A stretch of DNA of 64,000 bases from Ruegeria arenilitoris (GTDB lineage Bacteria > Pseudomonadota > Alphaproteobacteria > Rhodobacterales > Rhodobacteraceae). The notes beneath the pieces were generated by a model. It made no database searches and was not told where the DNA came from. It saw only the letters and a list, made by a program, of their open reading frames with translations. Made by a program: the position numbers and the translations under genes. The stretch lies in assembly GCF_042675705.1 (NCBI RefSeq), contig NZ_JBHTJJ010000012.1; one strand, 5' to 3'. Shown here in pieces: positions 56,101-63,500 of the stretch. Within the stretch, counting starts at the first letter, position 1; each line of letters opens with the position of its first letter.

Positions 56101-56172
56101 ACCCAGCAGTGCAATCAGGATCACCAGCCACGTATAGATCGGCCTGTCGATCGAGGCGCGTGCGATATTCAT
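53125..56172 (-). CDS. RND-family efflux transporter, inner-membrane pump (AcrB-like)
   Basis: Proton-driven inner-membrane efflux pump of 1015 residues. The usual 12-helix, two-periplasmic-domain layout is seen: helix 1 at about 12-30, helices 2-6 near 335-480, helix 7 near 520-540, helices 8-12 near 850-1000. The N-terminal RPIYTWLVILIALLGG and the periplasmic YPGATAEQVAEEVSEPLE are typical of this multidrug subgroup. Helix 4 carries the proton-relay type motif GMLVDNAIVVAEG with Asp. It lies 11 bp after the adaptor gene. No outer-membrane channel gene is adjacent, so it probably borrows a TolC-type protein. Confidence 0.95.
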   Translation of the reverse strand: MNIARASIDRPIYTWLVILIALLGGIWGFSSLGRLEDPAFTIKNAVVLTTYPGATAEQVAEEVSEPLESAIQQMGEVDVITSVNRPGQSLIEVEIKSTYDGSELPDIWTRLRAKVRDAARGLPSGVSQPYVNDGFGDVFGLFYAVTAEGFSDAEKHELSTFLRRELLTVEGVADVEVQGLPDEAIFIEPDLAISVNQNVPLQSINEAIANANSVQSSGTLRSDDDRTTILTADGSDSVSEIAGLSVGSQGQVINLFDMADVYRARQTDPDIMIRFNGVEAFTLGIAGLSTENIVEVGKRVDAKLAELNVEIPAGVDVLPIYQQHVVVEQASNDFLVNLAMSVAIVVAVLGIFMGWRAAVVVGSTLLLTVVGTLLFMALFSIEMERISLGALIIAMGMLVDNAIVVAEGMQISMLKGKNSRDAADEAASKTQIPLLGATVIGIMAFAGIGLSPDATGEFLFSLFAVIAISLLLSWVLAITATPLLGHYFFKQGKDVDVDAYSGILFRTYGAILRWALRFRWLVVAGLVGVTVVCYAGFAMVKQQFFPDSNTPLFFVHYKLPQGTPIARTSADMQVFEDWLARRDDVVSVTTFVGQGATRFMLTYSAEKPNPSYGHMIIRTETLEDIPVLRADLEAFGETQFPEGEFRTKRLVFGPGGGTPIEARFSGSDPVVLRQLADEAVRRMSAASPNALDVHHDWREMELAVQPIYATERAQTAGVTREDIAATLQFSTDGITGGVFRERDRLIPIILRRPADGEYSIVDQVVYSDQSQKFVPIEQMVDGFQYKALNTLVHRRDRVLTVTVGADIPAGLTAAQVHSEVRDAIEDMELPLGYKLEWGGEFEDSGKAQASLGKQLPLSLLIMVLISVLLFNAIRQPVIIWLLVPMSVNGVVIGLLGTGLPFTFTALLGLLSLSGMLIKNGIVLVEEIDLVRATGKPLREAIIEASVSRLRPVMLAAITTILGMAPLLTDAFFVSMAVTIMGGLAFATILTMVAAPVFYMLFFSREEQRRLAAQTA

Positions 56173-56183
56173 CCTCGCCCCCT

Positions 56184-57221
56184 TCAGTTCGCAAAGCCGG
56201 CAAAGCGGCGCACGGTCTGCCCATCGGTCAGAACGGACCCTCCGGCCACTACGATTTCGTCGCCGTCCGACAAACCGGTCAAAACCCGGACGTCACCGGT
56301 CTGGGTAGGCTCGATGGTCACGGGAACACGCCGCACAGTACCGACATCTGCACCGACCGGCGAAAAGACCATAACGCCCAGATTGCCCTCGTCGTCGGCG
56401 ACAATCGCGGTCGGGGGAACGATGATGCCAGTGCGTTTGTCATCGACCTGAACATTGACGGTTACCGACGAGCCGGGCAGCACCCGCAAGTCTTCCGGCG
56501 GCGTGAGGCCGAACTGAATCCGGAACGTCTGGCCGACGCTCGAAGTTTCGGCGTCGAATTCGCGGATTTCCAACGGGAAGACCTCGTCACTAGCGGGGAA
56601 TTTCGCCGTGATCGAAATGCCATCTTCCTGGCTGGTTCTCTGAAACAGGATTTCGGGCACATCGACCTCAATCCTCAATTCGGACAGATCGTGGATCCGG
56701 ACGATCGGCGTTCCGGCGGCCACGGTGGTGAAGTTCTCGACCTCACGCCGCGATACCAGCGCGTCGAACGGCGCGGTCAGTGTCGTGTGCTCGAGGTTGT
56801 ACTCGGCGTCACGCACCGCAATCGCGGCCAGTTGGGCGGCGGTTTCAGCGTCATCGACAGCGACCTGACTTGCAGTCGTCCCCCGCAGGCGCGACAGGCG
56901 GGCTACGGTGCGGTCAGCCTGATCCTTCTGAAGACGCGCACGTTCCAGTGCCAGTTCGAACGGCTCTTGGTCCAGCTTTGCAATCAGGCTGCCCTTGGGC
57001 ACCTGGAACCCTTCGTTGACGGGCAGTTCCACGATCTGCCCGGCGACCTGAAACGCCAGATCGACAGTCTGCCGCGCGGCCACGCGCCCGAAGAACTGGC
57101 GTGAAAATCCGGGAGCAGTCTCATGCACCACCATAAGTTTCACAGGCTTGGTGTCGTCTTGCGCCGCAAGCGGTGCGGCCAGTACGGCAAGGGCAAGGCC
57201 CAGCGAAGTCAGCAGCTTCAT
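56184..57221 (-). CDS. RND periplasmic adaptor (membrane fusion protein)
   Basis: Adaptor of 345 residues that links the pump to an outer-membrane channel. A signal peptide occupies about 1-20. The lipoyl-like halves are visible as VDLAFQVAGQIVELPVNEGFQVPKGSLIAKLD near 52-85 and LTAPFDALVSRREVENFTTVAAGTPIVRI near 145-175, separated by a coiled-coil hairpin (about 90-140). The beta-barrel and membrane-proximal domains follow. Its start overlaps the marR stop as ATGA and its stop lies 11 bp from the pump gene, so the three form one operon. Confidence 0.94.
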   Translation of the reverse strand: MKLLTSLGLALAVLAAPLAAQDDTKPVKLMVVHETAPGFSRQFFGRVAARQTVDLAFQVAGQIVELPVNEGFQVPKGSLIAKLDQEPFELALERARLQKDQADRTVARLSRLRGTTASQVAVDDAETAAQLAAIAVRDAEYNLEHTTLTAPFDALVSRREVENFTTVAAGTPIVRIHDLSELRIEVDVPEILFQRTSQEDGISITAKFPASDEVFPLEIREFDAETSSVGQTFRIQFGLTPPEDLRVLPGSSVTVNVQVDDKRTGIIVPPTAIVADDEGNLGVMVFSPVGADVGTVRRVPVTIEPTQTGDVRVLTGLSDGDEIVVAGGSVLTDGQTVRRFAGFAN

Positions 57222-57685
57222 TTCGTCAATCCCTCGGGTATTCCCGTTTTCAGAATGTTGTCCCGGATCTTGCGGGCAAGCCGGGCAAATTGAGCGGTTT
57301 CCTCGTCATCCAACCCGGAGGCACGGTGAAACAGCTCTCCGGCGGTGGTAACCAGCATGTTGCGGGCTTCGGCACCTTTGTCGGTCAACACCAGCAACCA
57401 CGCACGGCGATCATCGGGGTCCTGCTGGCGGGTCAGATAACCGGCCGCCTCAAGCGCATCGGCGGTGGCCGTAATGGTCGACGGCACAGTCAGCATGTCG
57501 GCTGCCAACACTCCCATCCGCTTGGGCTGATCCAACTTGATCAACATGTGGCATTCCTGATGGCTGAGATCGGTATCGATGCAGCCAAAACTCTCTTCCA
57601 GTTTCCAGTACAGCGCATAGACGCCCATCATCGCCTGGATCTCAGGGGTCAGTCGGGCCAGCCGTTCACTGATGTCTTTGGTCAT
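57218..57685 (-). CDS. MarR-family regulator of the RND operon
   Basis: Winged-helix regulator of 155 residues, likely a dimeric repressor released by a small ligand or oxidant. The recognition region at about 60-95 reads MGVLAADMLTVPSTITATADALEAAGYL, followed by the wing QDPDDRRAWLLVLTDKG typical of MarR proteins. As the first gene of the pump operon it probably represses itself and the pump. A palindrome lies 50 bp upstream of its start. Confidence 0.92.
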   Translation of the reverse strand: MTKDISERLARLTPEIQAMMGVYALYWKLEESFGCIDTDLSHQECHMLIKLDQPKRMGVLAADMLTVPSTITATADALEAAGYLTRQQDPDDRRAWLLVLTDKGAEARNMLVTTAGELFHRASGLDDEETAQFARLARKIRDNILKTGIPEGLTK

Positions 57686-57734
57686 GGATGCTCTCCGCGC
57701 GAGTCGAGCGGTGATATACTTCGGATTCTGAACT

Positions 57735-57755
57735 ATTCAAGATGTGAAGTTGAAT
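57735..57755. promoter_or_regulatory. Candidate MarR-family operator
   Basis: ATTCAA (57735-57740) and TTGAAT (57750-57755) form a perfect 6-bp inverted repeat with a 9-base spacer, about 21 bp in all. That is the common size of MarR-family sites. It lies between divergent marR and the KAS III gene and could control either. Confidence 0.4.
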
Positions 57756-57851
57756 TTGCGCAAACCTATGCCGTTCCCTTGGGTCAACATCTCTTGATCT
57801 GGGGGCGCTGTGACTGCATTTTGGGCGAATCCGAAACATTCAGGACCCGAC

Positions 57852-58976
57852 ATGTACACGCCCGCAATCACCGGTACCGGGGTTTTCACGCCCGAAAACG
57901 TCATCACCAATGCCGAGCTGGTCAAAGCCTTCAACGCCTATGCCGACAAGATGAATGCTGCCAACGCCGATGCCATCGCCGCGGGCGAGATGGAGCCGAT
58001 GCAGCATTCCTCGGAAGAGTTCATCGTCAAGGCATCCGGCATCGAGAACCGGTACGTCATGGACAAGACCGGCGTGCTGGACCCGGACGTGATGCACCCC
58101 CTGCTGCGCCAACGCAGCGATGACGAGCCGGGCATAATGACCGAAATGGCACTGGACGCCTGCAAAAAAGCGCTGGCCCAGGCCGGGCGGACGGCGGCGG
58201 ATGTCGATCTGGTGATCTGTGCCGCGTCGAACCATGAACGCGCCTATCCCGCCATTGCGGTCGAAATCCAGAACGCGTTGGGCATCACCGGTTTTGGGTT
58301 CGATATGAACGTGGCCTGTTCTTCGGCGACTTTCGGCATTCAGGCTGCGGCCGACATGATCCGGTCGGGGTCCGTACGGGCGGCGCTGGTGGTCAACCCC
58401 GAGATCTGCTCAGGACACCTGGAATGGCGTGACCGGGATTGCCACTTTATCTTCGGTGACGTTGCCACGGCCACGCTGATCGAACGGATCGAGGATGCAA
58501 AGGGCCCGCATTTCGAAATCCTGTCGACCCGCTGCGCGACCGAGTTTTCGAACAACATCCGCAACAACAATGGCTTTTTGCGGCGCACACGCCCAGATGG
58601 TTTGACCGACCGCCGCGACATGCAGTTCATGCAGAACGGGCGCAAGGTGTTCAAGGAAGTGCTGCCGATGGTCAGCAAACACATCAGCGACCACATGGAT
58701 TCCGAAGGGATCGAAAGCGGCGATCTCAAGCGGTTGTGGCTGCACCAGGCCAACAAGACGATGAATGATTTCATCGGCAAGAAGGTCTTGGGCCGAGAGC
58801 CCGAGCCGGGCGAACAGCCCAACATCCTGCAAGACTATGCCAATACATCGTCAGCCGGGTCGATCATCGCCTTTTCCAAATATTCAGACGATCTTCAGGA
58901 TGGCGATGTCGGCCTGATCTGCTCGTTCGGTGCAGGGTATTCGGTGGGGTCCGTCATCGTCAAACGCCACGCCTGA
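57852..58976 (+). CDS. Beta-ketoacyl-ACP synthase III (FabH-like)
   Basis: Thiolase-fold condensing enzyme of 374 residues. The catalytic triad is complete: Cys156 in NVACSSATFG, His298 in LHQANKTMND, and Asn331 in YANTSSAGS. The N-terminus MYTPAITGTG supports the start at 57852, with AGGA eight bases upstream. It is longer than housekeeping FabH (about 320 residues), with an extra segment near residues 35-55 and around 310-325. It belongs to a second KAS III type common in Proteobacteria whose acyl substrate is not fixed by sequence. A strong terminator follows. Confidence 0.9.
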   Translation: MYTPAITGTGVFTPENVITNAELVKAFNAYADKMNAANADAIAAGEMEPMQHSSEEFIVKASGIENRYVMDKTGVLDPDVMHPLLRQRSDDEPGIMTEMALDACKKALAQAGRTAADVDLVICAASNHERAYPAIAVEIQNALGITGFGFDMNVACSSATFGIQAAADMIRSGSVRAALVVNPEICSGHLEWRDRDCHFIFGDVATATLIERIEDAKGPHFEILSTRCATEFSNNIRNNNGFLRRTRPDGLTDRRDMQFMQNGRKVFKEVLPMVSKHISDHMDSEGIESGDLKRLWLHQANKTMNDFIGKKVLGREPEPGEQPNILQDYANTSSAGSIIAFSKYSDDLQDGDVGLICSFGAGYSVGSVIVKRHA

Positions 58977-59032
58977 CACGCCGGCGCCGCCAGTCCACGT
59001 CCGGCGTAACAAGCGATAACCTCGAATATTTC

Positions 59033-59055
59033 GCCCGCGCAGGCGGGCTGTTTTT
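59033..59055 (+). terminator. Terminator after the KAS III gene
   Basis: GCCCGC (59033-59038) and GCGGGC (59043-59048) form a 6-bp stem with loop GCAG, followed by TGTTTTTG. Classic intrinsic terminator layout, 57 bases after the stop. Confidence 0.82.
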
Positions 59056-59168
59056 GTATTCCTGAACACTTCTTCAGAATTGATACAGCGCAGCTTAACC
59101 CGCGGCCTCCATCTGGAAGGCCATGCAATTCCGCATGTCAGGTGACGCTAGGTTTAGAAAGGTGCGCC

Positions 59169-59879
59169 ATGTTCAAGAGTTCTAAGTCAGGAATGGCGGC
59201 CTGGGTTGTCGCCTCGTTTTTGGGGGTTGCTGCAGCCAGCGCGGCCATGGCCGAGCCCCAGGTTTGCAACGCCAACACAGCACGGATCGCGGCCAACGAT
59301 GGTGACTATGCGACCCTTTGCGGCTGTTCGCAGGTTACGCCCAGTTTCCTCTCGCATCTGCAACAACGGGCAGATTTCGGGTCGGTTCTTGCCAATACCT
59401 CGCAGCAATGTCCGGGGCTGGCCAATCTGCTGAGCGATTTGCCGACCGGATCGATTTCCAACGCCAACAGCTTTGACGGCCGCGAGAACGACCCCAGCGG
59501 ATTTCAACCCGCATCCAACACCGGCCCATCTGCCGGCGGCGGATCCGGGTCGGGCGGCGGAAACAGCGGCCCCGGCAATGGTGGGGGGAACGATGACCCC
59601 GGTGATGGCGGATCCGACGATCCGGGCAACGGCGGCGGGAATGATGATCCCGGCAAGGGCGGTGGCAAGCCCGGCCATGGTGACGGCAAGCCCGGCAAGG
59701 GTGGCGGTCACGGCGGCGGTAAAGGCAACAACGGTGACGGGAAAGGCGGCGGCAAGGGCAACAATGGCGGCGGCGGCAAAGACAACAACGGGGGCAGCAA
59801 AGGCAACAACGGGGGCGGAAATGGGCCCGAAGGCTCAAGCCCTGGCCGCGGAAACAACGCCAACAACGACGAAAACTGA
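59169..59879 (+). CDS. Exported Gly/Asn-rich low-complexity protein
   Basis: Protein of 236 residues. A signal peptide occupies about 1-28 (ending SAAMA, then EPQVC). A small N-terminal domain (about 29-110) has four cysteines, Cys33, Cys51, Cys53 and Cys81. From residue 123 to the end it is almost purely Gly, Asn, Asp, Lys and Pro in short repeats such as GGGNDDPG and GKGNNG. There is no obvious anchor or sorting motif. The start at 59169 follows AAAGGTG. It may be a secreted or surface matrix protein; no family is recognised. A good terminator follows. Confidence 0.75.
   Translation: MFKSSKSGMAAWVVASFLGVAAASAAMAEPQVCNANTARIAANDGDYATLCGCSQVTPSFLSHLQQRADFGSVLANTSQQCPGLANLLSDLPTGSISNANSFDGRENDPSGFQPASNTGPSAGGGSGSGGGNSGPGNGGGNDDPGDGGSDDPGNGGGNDDPGKGGGKPGHGDGKPGKGGGHGGGKGNNGDGKGGGKGNNGGGGKDNNGGSKGNNGGGNGPEGSSPGRGNNANNDEN
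59535..59876 (+). repeat. Coding low-complexity repeat tract
   Basis: Tandem degenerate short repeats rich in GGC/GGN codons encode GGGNDDPG-type units first and then GKGNNG/GGGKGNNG-type units. The tract occupies the C-terminal half of the secreted protein and is likely to vary in copy number between strains. Confidence 0.7.
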
Positions 59880-59913
59880 CAAAGGGTAAGAGCTTCTTCA
59901 GCTCAGCTTGAAG

Positions 59914-59938
59914 AAGGCGATGCGCACATCGCCTTTTT
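59914..59938 (+). terminator. Terminator after the Gly-rich protein gene
   Basis: A perfect 9-bp stem, AAGGCGATG (59914-59922) and CATCGCCTT (59927-59935), with tetraloop CGCA runs into TTTTT (59934-59938). Strong intrinsic terminator 34 bases after the stop. On the minus strand the stem is followed by CTTCAAGC, so it is less clearly bidirectional. Confidence 0.9.
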
Positions 59939-59971
59939 CACCGCCCCATGACGGCTTGCCGGGAAATTAGG

Positions 59972-60433
59972 TCAGCTGACGCTTTCCTCTTCGAGGTGCA
60001 ATTTCATCTCGATCAGAACCTGTTGCAGCAACGAGGTTTCTTTCAGCAGACGCTTGGCTTCGTTGACGGTAATGATGCCATCCTCGATCGCGGCCTGGTA
60101 TTCGGTCATCAGCATCGCAAACCGCTGGCTCAGTGCGATCACGTCCGAATTGACACCGCCGGTACGCGTACCGGTCGAGTTGCGCTCATCATAGGACAAG
60201 GTGATGTTCTTAAGGTCCGCCAGAGCCGAAGTCACATGCGGGTAGCTGGCCGCGTTTTCCAGACGTGCAACCGCATCCACCGGCATGAACCGGTCACTGT
60301 GCTCGGGATTGTCGGAGTAATACCGGCCTAATGTGGCCTTGGATTTCCCTGTGATCTCGCATGCTGCTTCGATCCCCACGTCCTTGACCAAAGCTTCGGT
60401 GTGCTTTTTCAGATAGGCCCCGATATCTGCCAT
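59972..60433 (-). CDS. Helix-turn-helix protein of unknown role
   Basis: Protein of 153 residues. The N-terminal part (about 8-60) contains a helix-turn-helix-like stretch, AACEITGKSKATLGRYYS, followed by FMPVDAVARLENAASYPHVTSALA, which recalls phage regulators of the CII/Cro type. The C-terminal part (about 85-153) is helical and acidic (FAMLMTEYQAAIEDG, then KETSLLQQVLIEMKLHLEEE). The start at 60433 is chosen for AAAGG seven bases upstream. No other phage genes are near, so it looks like a resident regulator. A perfect palindrome lies upstream. Confidence 0.72.
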   Translation of the reverse strand: MADIGAYLKKHTEALVKDVGIEAACEITGKSKATLGRYYSDNPEHSDRFMPVDAVARLENAASYPHVTSALADLKNITLSYDERNSTGTRTGGVNSDVIALSQRFAMLMTEYQAAIEDGIITVNEAKRLLKETSLLQQVLIEMKLHLEEESVS

Positions 60434-60789
60434 TTTTGTACCTTTGTTCGCTGCGCTCTCTTGCCCGGCTGTCCGCACCGGGGAAAGGGAGGGGAAATTT
60501 CCCATACTCGAGTCATAATTGAAATGTCATATGTTGGCTATCCCTCAGATATGCGGGGGTTTTGTGAGTGAGTGGCGGCAGTTAATGCCGGTAAAGAGTG
60601 TTTGTGGGGCAGTATTTCAGGCCCTGCGCTGTTTCGGCCATTTCGTGGCCGGCGGTGTCGCTGTTGTGGAAGCGGGGTTATCCATCCCCAAGAGCATCTG
60701 CTCGGCCTCTGCGACTGCAATGGCGGCGTCGATTCCTTTCAGGACATTGACGACTTGCTCGCGCAGCGTGAGCCGATTAGACCCAGCCC
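60434..60789. other. Intergenic region between the HTH gene and tdk
   Basis: This 356-bp gap has an AT-rich promoter-like stretch (about 60500-60545) and a 12-bp palindrome at 60492-60503. A minus-strand frame between about 60648 and 60810 encodes protein-like sequence but has no usable start codon with a ribosome-binding site. No gene is called here. Confidence 0.5.
60492..60503. promoter_or_regulatory. Perfect palindrome upstream of the HTH gene
   Basis: GGGAAATTTCCC is a perfect 12-bp palindrome 59 bp upstream of the HTH gene start. It could be an autoregulatory operator. This is inferred from symmetry and position only. Confidence 0.35.
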
Positions 60790-61368
60790 ATGGCCAAGCT
60801 GTACTTTAACTACTCAACCATGAACGCAGGCAAGTCCACGGTGCTGCTTCAGGCGTCGCACAACTATCGCGAACGGGGCATGGACACCTATCTGATGACC
60901 GCAGCCATTGACGGGCGCGCGGGCCAGGGACGTATTGCATCGCGGATCGGAATCTCGGAACAGGCCGATACGTTCAATCCCCGCGACGATGTGTTTGCGA
61001 TGATTCAAGACCGTCTTGATCAGGGGAAAGTGGCCTGTGTTTTTGTGGACGAGGCGCAGTTTCTGACCGAAGAACAGGTCTGGCAGTTGGCCCGCGCGGT
61101 GGATGACCTCAAAGTACCGGTTCTGGCCTACGGATTGCGGGTGGATTTTCAAGGCAAGCTGTTCCCCGGTTCAGCGGCTCTGCTGGCCCTGGCCGATGAA
61201 ATGCGCGAGGTCCGCACCATCTGCAGATGCGGGCGGAAAGCCACGATGGTGATCCGTCAGGACGAAAACGGCAAAACCATCACTCAAGGTGCGCAGGTGC
61301 AGATCGGCGGAAACGAGACCTATGTTTCACTCTGCCGGAGACACTGGCGCGAGGCCGTGGGCAGTTAG
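60790..61368 (+). CDS. tdk: Thymidine kinase
   Basis: Type II thymidine kinase of 192 residues that salvages thymidine to dTMP with ATP. The P-loop MNAGKST is at 11-17, the Walker B/catalytic segment VFVDEAQFL is near 80-88, and the lasso region contains YGLRVDFQGKLFPGS. The zinc site has CRCGRKA and a later CRRHW. Length and motifs match the family. No Shine-Dalgarno is evident. It converges with the hydroxyacid dehydrogenase gene with a 4-bp overlap of the stops. Confidence 0.96.
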   Translation: MAKLYFNYSTMNAGKSTVLLQASHNYRERGMDTYLMTAAIDGRAGQGRIASRIGISEQADTFNPRDDVFAMIQDRLDQGKVACVFVDEAQFLTEEQVWQLARAVDDLKVPVLAYGLRVDFQGKLFPGSAALLALADEMREVRTICRCGRKATMVIRQDENGKTITQGAQVQIGGNETYVSLCRRHWREAVGS

Positions 61369-62315
61369 ACCAGATTTGGCAACGGTCGCCCGGCGACAAA
61401 AGCCGCCACATTGTCCAACGCCATGTGCCCCATATCCGTGCGCACTTCCTCGGTCGCGGTGCCCAGATGCGGCAGCAGGGTGACATTCTCCATCTCGCGC
61501 AGGGCCTGCGGCACGGCCGGTTCAAACTCATAGACATCCAGCCCGGCACCGGCGATCTGGCCGGTTTTCAACGCATGGATCAGTGCGGCTTCGTCCACGA
61601 CTTCTCCGCGAGCGATGTTGACCAGAATGGCCGACGGCCGCATCGCTGAAAGAACCGAAGCGTCTATGAGGTGGAAGGTGTCAACACCACCGGGGACGGC
61701 GACGACCAGAAAATCGACCACAGCAGCCAGGGTCGCCAAGTCGGGAACGAACTCGGCAGGGAAATCCAGATCCTTGGGCGTTCGGGATTGATAGCTGACC
61801 TGCATCCCGAACCCGAAATGACAGCGCCGGGCAATGGCTTGCCCGATCCGTCCCATTCCGATGATTCCGACCCGTTTTCCGGTGACGTGCTGTCCCAGCA
61901 TTTGGGTCGGGTGCCAGCCCTGCCAATTGCCGGACCGGACCAGCCGTTCACCCTCGCCCGCGCGGCGGGCCGTTGCCAGCAGCAGGGTCATGGCAATGTC
62001 CGCTGTTGCATCCGTGACCGCCCCCGGTGTGTTGGTCACGCGAACACCAGCAGCCTGCGCTGCCGCCACATCAATGTGATTGAAACCCACCCCAAAATTG
62101 GCCAGCAGTTTGCACCGCGGAACCGTGACCATTTCAAAGACATCGGCCGAAAAGACATCACCCAAAGTCGGAACGACCACGTCGTAGTCCCGCAATGCGC
62201 GCGCCATCTCATTAATGCTGAGCGGTGCGTTGCTATCTCGGATTTCGACGTCGAACTCATCCCGCGCGCGGGCAGTTACGGCGGCAGTCATCGGTCGGGT
62301 GATCAACAGCTTCAT
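61365..62315 (-). CDS. D-2-hydroxyacid dehydrogenase (glyoxylate/hydroxypyruvate reductase-like)
   Basis: NAD(P)H-dependent reductase of 316 residues. The substrate domain has ANFGVGFNHIDV, the Rossmann motif is VGIIGMGRIGQAIA at about 148-161, and the catalytic Arg, Glu and His appear in NIARGEVVDE, YEFEP and LPHLGTAT. SYQSRTP after the second beta strand carries an Arg, often seen with NADPH preference. Glyoxylate or hydroxypyruvate is the usual substrate of this group. It is the last gene of a minus-strand operon and overlaps csaA by one base. Confidence 0.92.
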   Translation of the reverse strand: MKLLITRPMTAAVTARARDEFDVEIRDSNAPLSINEMARALRDYDVVVPTLGDVFSADVFEMVTVPRCKLLANFGVGFNHIDVAAAQAAGVRVTNTPGAVTDATADIAMTLLLATARRAGEGERLVRSGNWQGWHPTQMLGQHVTGKRVGIIGMGRIGQAIARRCHFGFGMQVSYQSRTPKDLDFPAEFVPDLATLAAVVDFLVVAVPGGVDTFHLIDASVLSAMRPSAILVNIARGEVVDEAALIHALKTGQIAGAGLDVYEFEPAVPQALREMENVTLLPHLGTATEEVRTDMGHMALDNVAAFVAGRPLPNLV

Positions 62316-62653
62316 CAGTGCATCCGCCCGCCCACGGGAACCCTGCCATCAGGACCGATCAAAACAATCTCGCCCGATTCGTCGGGCAGACCCAGAACAA
62401 GAACCTCGGACATGAACCGCCCGATCTGACGCGGCGGGAAATTGACCACGGCCAGCACTTGTTTGCCCACAAGGGATTCGGGCGTGTAGTGCGCGGTAAC
62501 CTGCGCCGAGGTCTTGCGCTCGCCGATCTCGTCGCCGAAGTCGATCCACATCTTGATCGCGGGCTTGCGCGCCTCGGGATAGGGTTCGGCCCGGGTGACT
62601 TCACCTACGCGGATGTCGACTTTGAGGAAGTCGTCGAAGGATATTTCACTCAC
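62315..62653 (-). CDS. csaA: tRNA-binding domain protein, CsaA type
   Basis: Single-domain OB-fold protein of 112 residues of the CsaA group, related to the tRNA-binding arm of synthetases. FLKVDIRVGEVTRAEPYPEARKPA opens the domain and VNFPPRQIGRFMSEVLVLG follows at about 70-88. CsaA is reported to have chaperone-like and export-related activity in Bacillus. It overlaps both neighbours (8 bp with proC, 1 bp with the dehydrogenase gene), so it is translated within the operon. Confidence 0.92.
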   Translation of the reverse strand: MSEISFDDFLKVDIRVGEVTRAEPYPEARKPAIKMWIDFGDEIGERKTSAQVTAHYTPESLVGKQVLAVVNFPPRQIGRFMSEVLVLGLPDESGEIVLIGPDGRVPVGGRMH

Positions 62654-63461
62654 CGGACAACTCCTTGGATCGATCGGTTGCCGCCTTTACGGCTCGGTGC
62701 AACAGGTTTGGAAACCCTTCCTGTTCATGCATCAGGACTTCCAGCGCTGCCTGCGTCGTGCCGTTGGGTGACGTGACATTGATGCGCAATTGCGAGGGAT
62801 CTTCCTCGGACGCTATCGCCAGAGCCCCTGCCCCGGCGACCGTCGCCTTGGCCAAGCGCATGGCCAGATCATGCGGAAGGCCTTGCGCCTCACCCGCGGC
62901 AGCCAGTGTCTCAATCAAGTGAAAGACATAGGCAGGCCCCGAGCCGCTGAGACCGGTGACCGCGTCCATCTGCGCCTCATCCTGCAGGCGCACGGTATCA
63001 CCGATGGCCGAAAGCAGACCTTCGGCCAGGGTCATGTCAGAACCCGAGGTGCTGGCGTTTCCAATCAGCGCGGAAATGCCTTGCCGGATCGCCGCGGGCG
63101 TGTTCGGCATGGCCCGAATGATCGGAGTACCAGCACCCAGTACACGCTCGAACGTGGCGATGGAAGTTCCGGCGGCGACCGAGATGAACAGGGTTCCGCC
63201 TCCCCCCAACGCCTGAATTGCCGGCAATGCCTCGCCCATCATCTGAGGTTTGACGGCAACCAGAACGACGGCAGGTCTTTCAGGAAGTGGGGTGTTGATA
63301 TTGACCCCTTGCGCCCTGAGCCAATCGGAAGGGTTGGGGTCGATCACCCATACGGATGCGGATGGCAGGCCATGTTCGAGCCAACCGGCCAACATGGCCG
63401 ACCCTATCTTGCCGCATCCCAGAAGCACCAGCCCCTGATCCGCGACGCGTGACATGTCCAT
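62646..63461 (-). CDS. proC: Pyrroline-5-carboxylate reductase
   Basis: Final enzyme of proline synthesis, reducing P5C to proline with NAD(P)H, 271 residues. The Rossmann motif is LLGCGKIGSAML at 13-24, then VAVKPQMM, IIRAMPNTPA and the C-terminal signature LSGSGPAYVFHLIETLAAAGEAQG. NVTSPNGTTQAAL forms the dimer contact. GGAGG lies seven bases before the ATG at 63461. It follows the YbjN-family gene by 39 bp. It acts opposite to PutA, encoded 47 kb away in this window. Confidence 0.96.
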   Translation of the reverse strand: MDMSRVADQGLVLLGCGKIGSAMLAGWLEHGLPSASVWVIDPNPSDWLRAQGVNINTPLPERPAVVLVAVKPQMMGEALPAIQALGGGGTLFISVAAGTSIATFERVLGAGTPIIRAMPNTPAAIRQGISALIGNASTSGSDMTLAEGLLSAIGDTVRLQDEAQMDAVTGLSGSGPAYVFHLIETLAAAGEAQGLPHDLAMRLAKATVAGAGALAIASEEDPSQLRINVTSPNGTTQAALEVLMHEQEGFPNLLHRAVKAATDRSKELSGE

Positions 63462-63500
63462 GATTGCCCCTCCCCAGCTTTTGCGGTTTGGGGCAAAGCT

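Noticed and set aside
59972..60433. Prophage remnant around the phage-regulator-like HTH protein.
   Set aside because: No integrase, attachment repeats, structural genes or composition shift were seen. The neighbours are housekeeping genes.
60519..60809. Plus-strand frame of 96 codons between the HTH gene and tdk.
   Set aside because: Its composition is Cys/Ser-rich and unlike a folded protein, there is no ribosome-binding site, and it runs into tdk out of frame.
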